Shown piece after piece: positions 19,604-21,958 of a stretch of DNA of 21,958 nucleotides (within the stretch, counting starts at the first letter, position 1; every line of letters starts with the position of its first letter). The stretch lies in IMG/VR virus record IMGVR_UViG_3300025137_000344, positions 1 through 21,958 of that record. One strand, 5' to 3'. The DNA is from a virus. The notes under the pieces are model-generated. The model had not been told where the DNA came from and did not search any database. It saw only the letters and a list, made by a program, of their open reading frames with translations. Made by a program: the position numbers and the translations under genes.

Positions 19604-21049
19604 ATGAACAATTTTATTTACAAGACTAAGCCCTATGACCATCAAATAGAAGCTTTAGTAGAATCATGCGATAAGAAAGAGTATGCTCTATTTATGGAGA
19701 TGGGCTGTGGTAAATCAAAAGTAATTATTGATAACTTTGTTCATTTGTATGGTCAAGGTAAAGTCAATAATATATTAATCGTTGCTCCTAAAGGTGTGTA
19801 TAGTACTTGGGTCAATAAAGAAATACAAACACACTTACCTGACCATGTAGCATACGATATGGTTAAGTGGACTGCAGGACATACACAGAAATTTCTTAAA
19901 GATTTAGAAAAGTTATTTGAATATGATGATAACTTAAAAATATTGGTTATGAATATAGAAGCTTTTAGTACTAAGAAAGGTTGTCAGTATGCTAATAAAT
20001 TCATACAAGCTAACAAAACCATGTTTATTATAGATGAAAGCACAACTATAAAAAACCCTTCCGCTAAACGCACTATCAGTTGTGTAAGGTTAGGTAAGTA
20101 CGCACACTACAGAAGGATACTAACAGGCTCACCTATTACTAAGAGTCCATTAGATTTATATAGTCAGTGTATGTTTTTAGATCCAGCATTATTAGGGTTC
20201 AGTAGTTACTTTTCATTTAGAGCAAGGTACGCAGACTTAAAAGAAATGACTGGTAACGGTAGAACTTTTAAAATGGTGACAGGTTATAAAAATTTAGAAG
20301 AGTTGAATGAAACTTTAGGTAAGTTTAGCCACAGAGTTTTGAAAAAAGATTGTTTAGATCTACCAGAAAAAATATATATACGTCGTGAAATACAAATGAC
20401 ACCTGAACAAACTAAAGCATACAAAGAGTTACAGAACTTTGCAGCTACACAATTGAAAAATAATAAGCTTGTTACTATAAATCATATTATGACTCAGATA
20501 ATACGTCTACATCAAATTTCATGTGGATTCATAGGGACTGATGACGGTAGTATTACCGAGTTATCTAACCAAAGAGAGTCAGAATTGTCCTCTATTTTAG
20601 AGGAAACAGACGGTAAAGCAATCATTTGGGCTAATTATCGACACGACATAGTAAAAATAGAAAAACTACTAAGTGATGCCTATGGTCCAGAATCAGTGGG
20701 TACTTACTACGGTGACGTACCTCAAGAACGTAGAGAGTTTGTTATTAATGAGTTTCAAAACCCTGATAGTCCTATGAGATTTTTTGTAGGGAACACTCAG
20801 ACTGGTGGTTATGGTATTACGTTAACAGCAGCAAGCACAGTAATATATTACAGTAATAACTACGATCTTGAAAAACGTTTACAATCTGAAGACCGTGCTC
20901 ATCGTATAGGTCAGACTAATAAAGTAACTTACATTGATATCGTTTGTGAAAAAACAGTAGATGAAAAAATAGTGAAAGCATTACGTAAAAAACAATCTAT
21001 AGCTAGTACAATCCTTGGTGAAGATAACTTAAAAGATTGGTTAACTTAA
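19604..21049 (+). CDS. SNF2-like SF2 helicase/ATPase
   Basis: The 481-residue protein has the SNF2-type motifs in order: YDHQIEAL (11-18) as Q-like motif, Walker A MEMGCGKSK (31-39), LIVAPKGVYSTW (58-69), IIDESTTIKNPSAKR (142-156) with DEST in place of DEGH, LTGSPI, a C-terminal RecA domain with IIWANYRHD and YYGD, and EDRAHRIGQTNKVTYID, the arginine-finger motif VI of the SNF2 group. It should translocate on double-stranded DNA with ATP. Phage members of this group are found with replication genes and may help fork restart or branch migration. It is the only plus-strand gene, divergent from the replication block. Its stop interlocks with that of the repeat protein. Confidence 0.93.
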   Translation: MNNFIYKTKPYDHQIEALVESCDKKEYALFMEMGCGKSKVIIDNFVHLYGQGKVNNILIVAPKGVYSTWVNKEIQTHLPDHVAYDMVKWTAGHTQKFLKDLEKLFEYDDNLKILVMNIEAFSTKKGCQYANKFIQANKTMFIIDESTTIKNPSAKRTISCVRLGKYAHYRRILTGSPITKSPLDLYSQCMFLDPALLGFSSYFSFRARYADLKEMTGNGRTFKMVTGYKNLEELNETLGKFSHRVLKKDCLDLPEKIYIRREIQMTPEQTKAYKELQNFAATQLKNNKLVTINHIMTQIIRLHQISCGFIGTDDGSITELSNQRESELSSILEETDGKAIIWANYRHDIVKIEKLLSDAYGPESVGTYYGDVPQERREFVINEFQNPDSPMRFFVGNTQTGGYGITLTAASTVIYYSNNYDLEKRLQSEDRAHRIGQTNKVTYIDIVCEKTVDEKIVKALRKKQSIASTILGEDNLKDWLT

Positions 21050-21958
21050 CCTCTTCCCACCCTTCTGCCACCACCTCTTAAAACGTCAGGAGAAACCATA
21101 GCTTCTATACCGCTAATTTGTCTCGGTGCTTTAGTTGCTGGGGGTGGTGCAACACTACTGATACCAGATATTTGTTCTTGAAGTTTAGCTATCATTTCTC
21201 GTAATCCTGCATCATCATAACTAGGAGAAGGTTCTCGTTGATTTTGTTTTTGCTCTATAGAAGTTATCATATCTCTTAAAGCTGTATCATCATAGATAGG
21301 TCTATTTTCTAAATCACCTTTGGTAGCGAAATCACCGAAGTCTGGTAAGTTTAAAGCTGATGGATCAAAGCCAGGTCTATTAGCGTTTTGTTCTATCATA
21401 TTTCTTAAAGCTGTGTCATCATATCCTGGACGTTGACCTATAGAAGTTATTTGATCTCTTAGTGCCGTATCATCATAGATAGGTCTATTTTCTAAATCAC
21501 CTTTGGTAGCGAATTGATTAGGATCAAAAGATGGAATTTTACCAATCATATCTCTAATTTCACTATCATCATAGCCTGGGATATTACCAATCATATCCCT
21601 AATTTCACTATCATCATAGCCTGGGATACTGCCTATACCTTCTTTGTTTTTACCTATAAGGTTTCTAAGTTCGCTGTCATCGTATTCGTATGATGGTGGA
21701 ATTTTACCAATCATATCTCTAATCTCTGAGTCATCATAACCTGGGATATTACCTATAAGGTCTCTAATCTCTGAGTCATCATAACCTGGGATGTTACCTA
21801 TACCTTCCCTGTTTTTACCTATAAGATCTCTAATCTCTGAGTCATCATAACCTGGGATGTTACCTATAAGATCTCTAAGTTCGCTGTCATCAAAACCTGG
21901 GATATTACCTATACCTTCCCTGTTTTTACCTATAAGATCTCTAAGTTCGCTGTCATCA
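21046..21958 (-). CDS. repeat-built protein (YDDSEIRDLIGNIPG units), N-terminus beyond the window
   Basis: The frame is open from the stop at 21046-21048 to the right edge, at least 303 residues. Eight DDSE(I/L)R units (15 residues each, or 22 with a KNREGIGNIPG insert) come first. They are followed by YDDTALR units and two near-identical copies of FATKGDLENRPIYDDTALRD. Each unit looks like a short amphipathic helix plus a turn, possibly an extended coiled or fibrous rod. The C-terminal tail is Pro/Gly/Arg-rich. Such Asp-rich repeat proteins occur in phage virions (fibre, tape or scaffold), but no specific match is certain. The in-frame ATG near 21714 is probably internal. It converges with the SNF2-like gene. 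Confidence 0.8.
   Translation of the reverse strand, partial: DDSELRDLIGKNREGIGNIPGFDDSELRDLIGNIPGYDDSEIRDLIGKNREGIGNIPGYDDSEIRDLIGNIPGYDDSEIRDMIGKIPPSYEYDDSELRNLIGKNKEGIGSIPGYDDSEIRDMIGNIPGYDDSEIRDMIGKIPSFDPNQFATKGDLENRPIYDDTALRDQITSIGQRPGYDDTALRNMIEQNANRPGFDPSALNLPDFGDFATKGDLENRPIYDDTALRDMITSIEQKQNQREPSPSYDDAGLREMIAKLQEQISGISSVAPPPATKAPRQISGIEAMVSPDVLRGGGRRVGRG
21538..21958 (-). repeat. in-frame 45/66-bp tandem repeats
   Basis: DDSE-containing units alternate at 45 and 66 bases (15 and 22 residues), so the unit pair repeats every 111 bases. The array opens in order 22, 15, 22, 15, 18, 22, 15, 15 residues when read from the right edge. Units to the right are nearly identical at DNA level, while those to the left have drifted, which suggests recent duplication at the N-terminal side. 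The repeat is protein-coding, not CRISPR. Confidence 0.8.

Noticed and set aside
21538-21958. Regular repeats resembling an array at the right edge
   Set aside because: They are in frame, encode alternating 15/22-residue protein units and have no unique spacers, so this is not CRISPR.
1-21958. Evidence for a prophage (integrase, att site, host flanks)
   Set aside because: None was recognised; the whole window is phage-like and has no bacterial housekeeping gene.

Overview
This window looks like the early/replication arm of an AT-rich tailed double-stranded DNA phage (Caudoviricetes). The basis is tight packing, 4-17 nt gene overlaps, many proteins under 110 residues, a family A DNA polymerase, an AEP-type primase, helicases, a terminase small subunit and a nucleotide-metabolism block. 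No integrase, repressor, rRNA or tRNA was recognised. Several proteins (DUF932, the 177-residue protein, the primase, the base-modification proteins) resemble families I associate with environmental, often marine, phages. That habitat is an inference, and the host cannot be named.

Layout: almost everything is on the minus strand, so the transcriptional order runs from right to left. From 19254 down to 14600 lie a small conserved protein, a 177-aa protein, a probable ssDNA-binding protein, an AEP/TOTE-like primase and a UvrD-like helicase. From 14536 to 9147 comes a DNA-modification and nucleotide block: a conserved phage protein, a PD-(D/E)XK nuclease, a base-hypermodification protein (HMUDK_hel/aGPT-PPlase-like), a GT-A glycosyltransferase, a ThyA-like enzyme, a Cas4/AddB-like nuclease with four cysteines, an HD nucleotidase, a DUF1599 protein and a nucleotidyltransferase. 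DNA polymerase I (7276-9162), an HTH protein and a DUF932 protein follow. From 5841 to 1 are small, mostly unknown proteins, among them a terminase small subunit, a 2OG-Fe(II) oxygenase and several Cys-rich mini-proteins. On the plus strand is a single SNF2-like helicase (19604-21049). It converges with a repeat-built protein that runs off the right edge.

How the genes may work together: PolA, primase, UvrD-like and SNF2-like helicases, the ssDNA-binding candidate and two nucleases would form a replication/recombination set. ThyA-like, glycosyltransferase and hypermodification genes are translationally coupled, which suggests that thymine (or 5-hydroxymethyluracil) in the phage genome is modified and possibly glycosylated. 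The HD, DUF1599 and nucleotidyltransferase genes may shape the nucleotide pool.

The non-coding gaps are unusually structured. The main candidate for something undescribed is a minus-strand RNA of about 200 nt (about 1410-1612) with three helical domains and two possible pseudoknots. Its U-G pairs form only on the minus strand. There is also a probable small RNA in the divergent region (19471-19565), a pair of mutually exclusive hairpins over the primase ribosome-binding site, a structured leader at 2509-2576, and a recurrent promoter form (TTTACT, 17 bp, TATTAT-like). All structures were found by eye and not computed.
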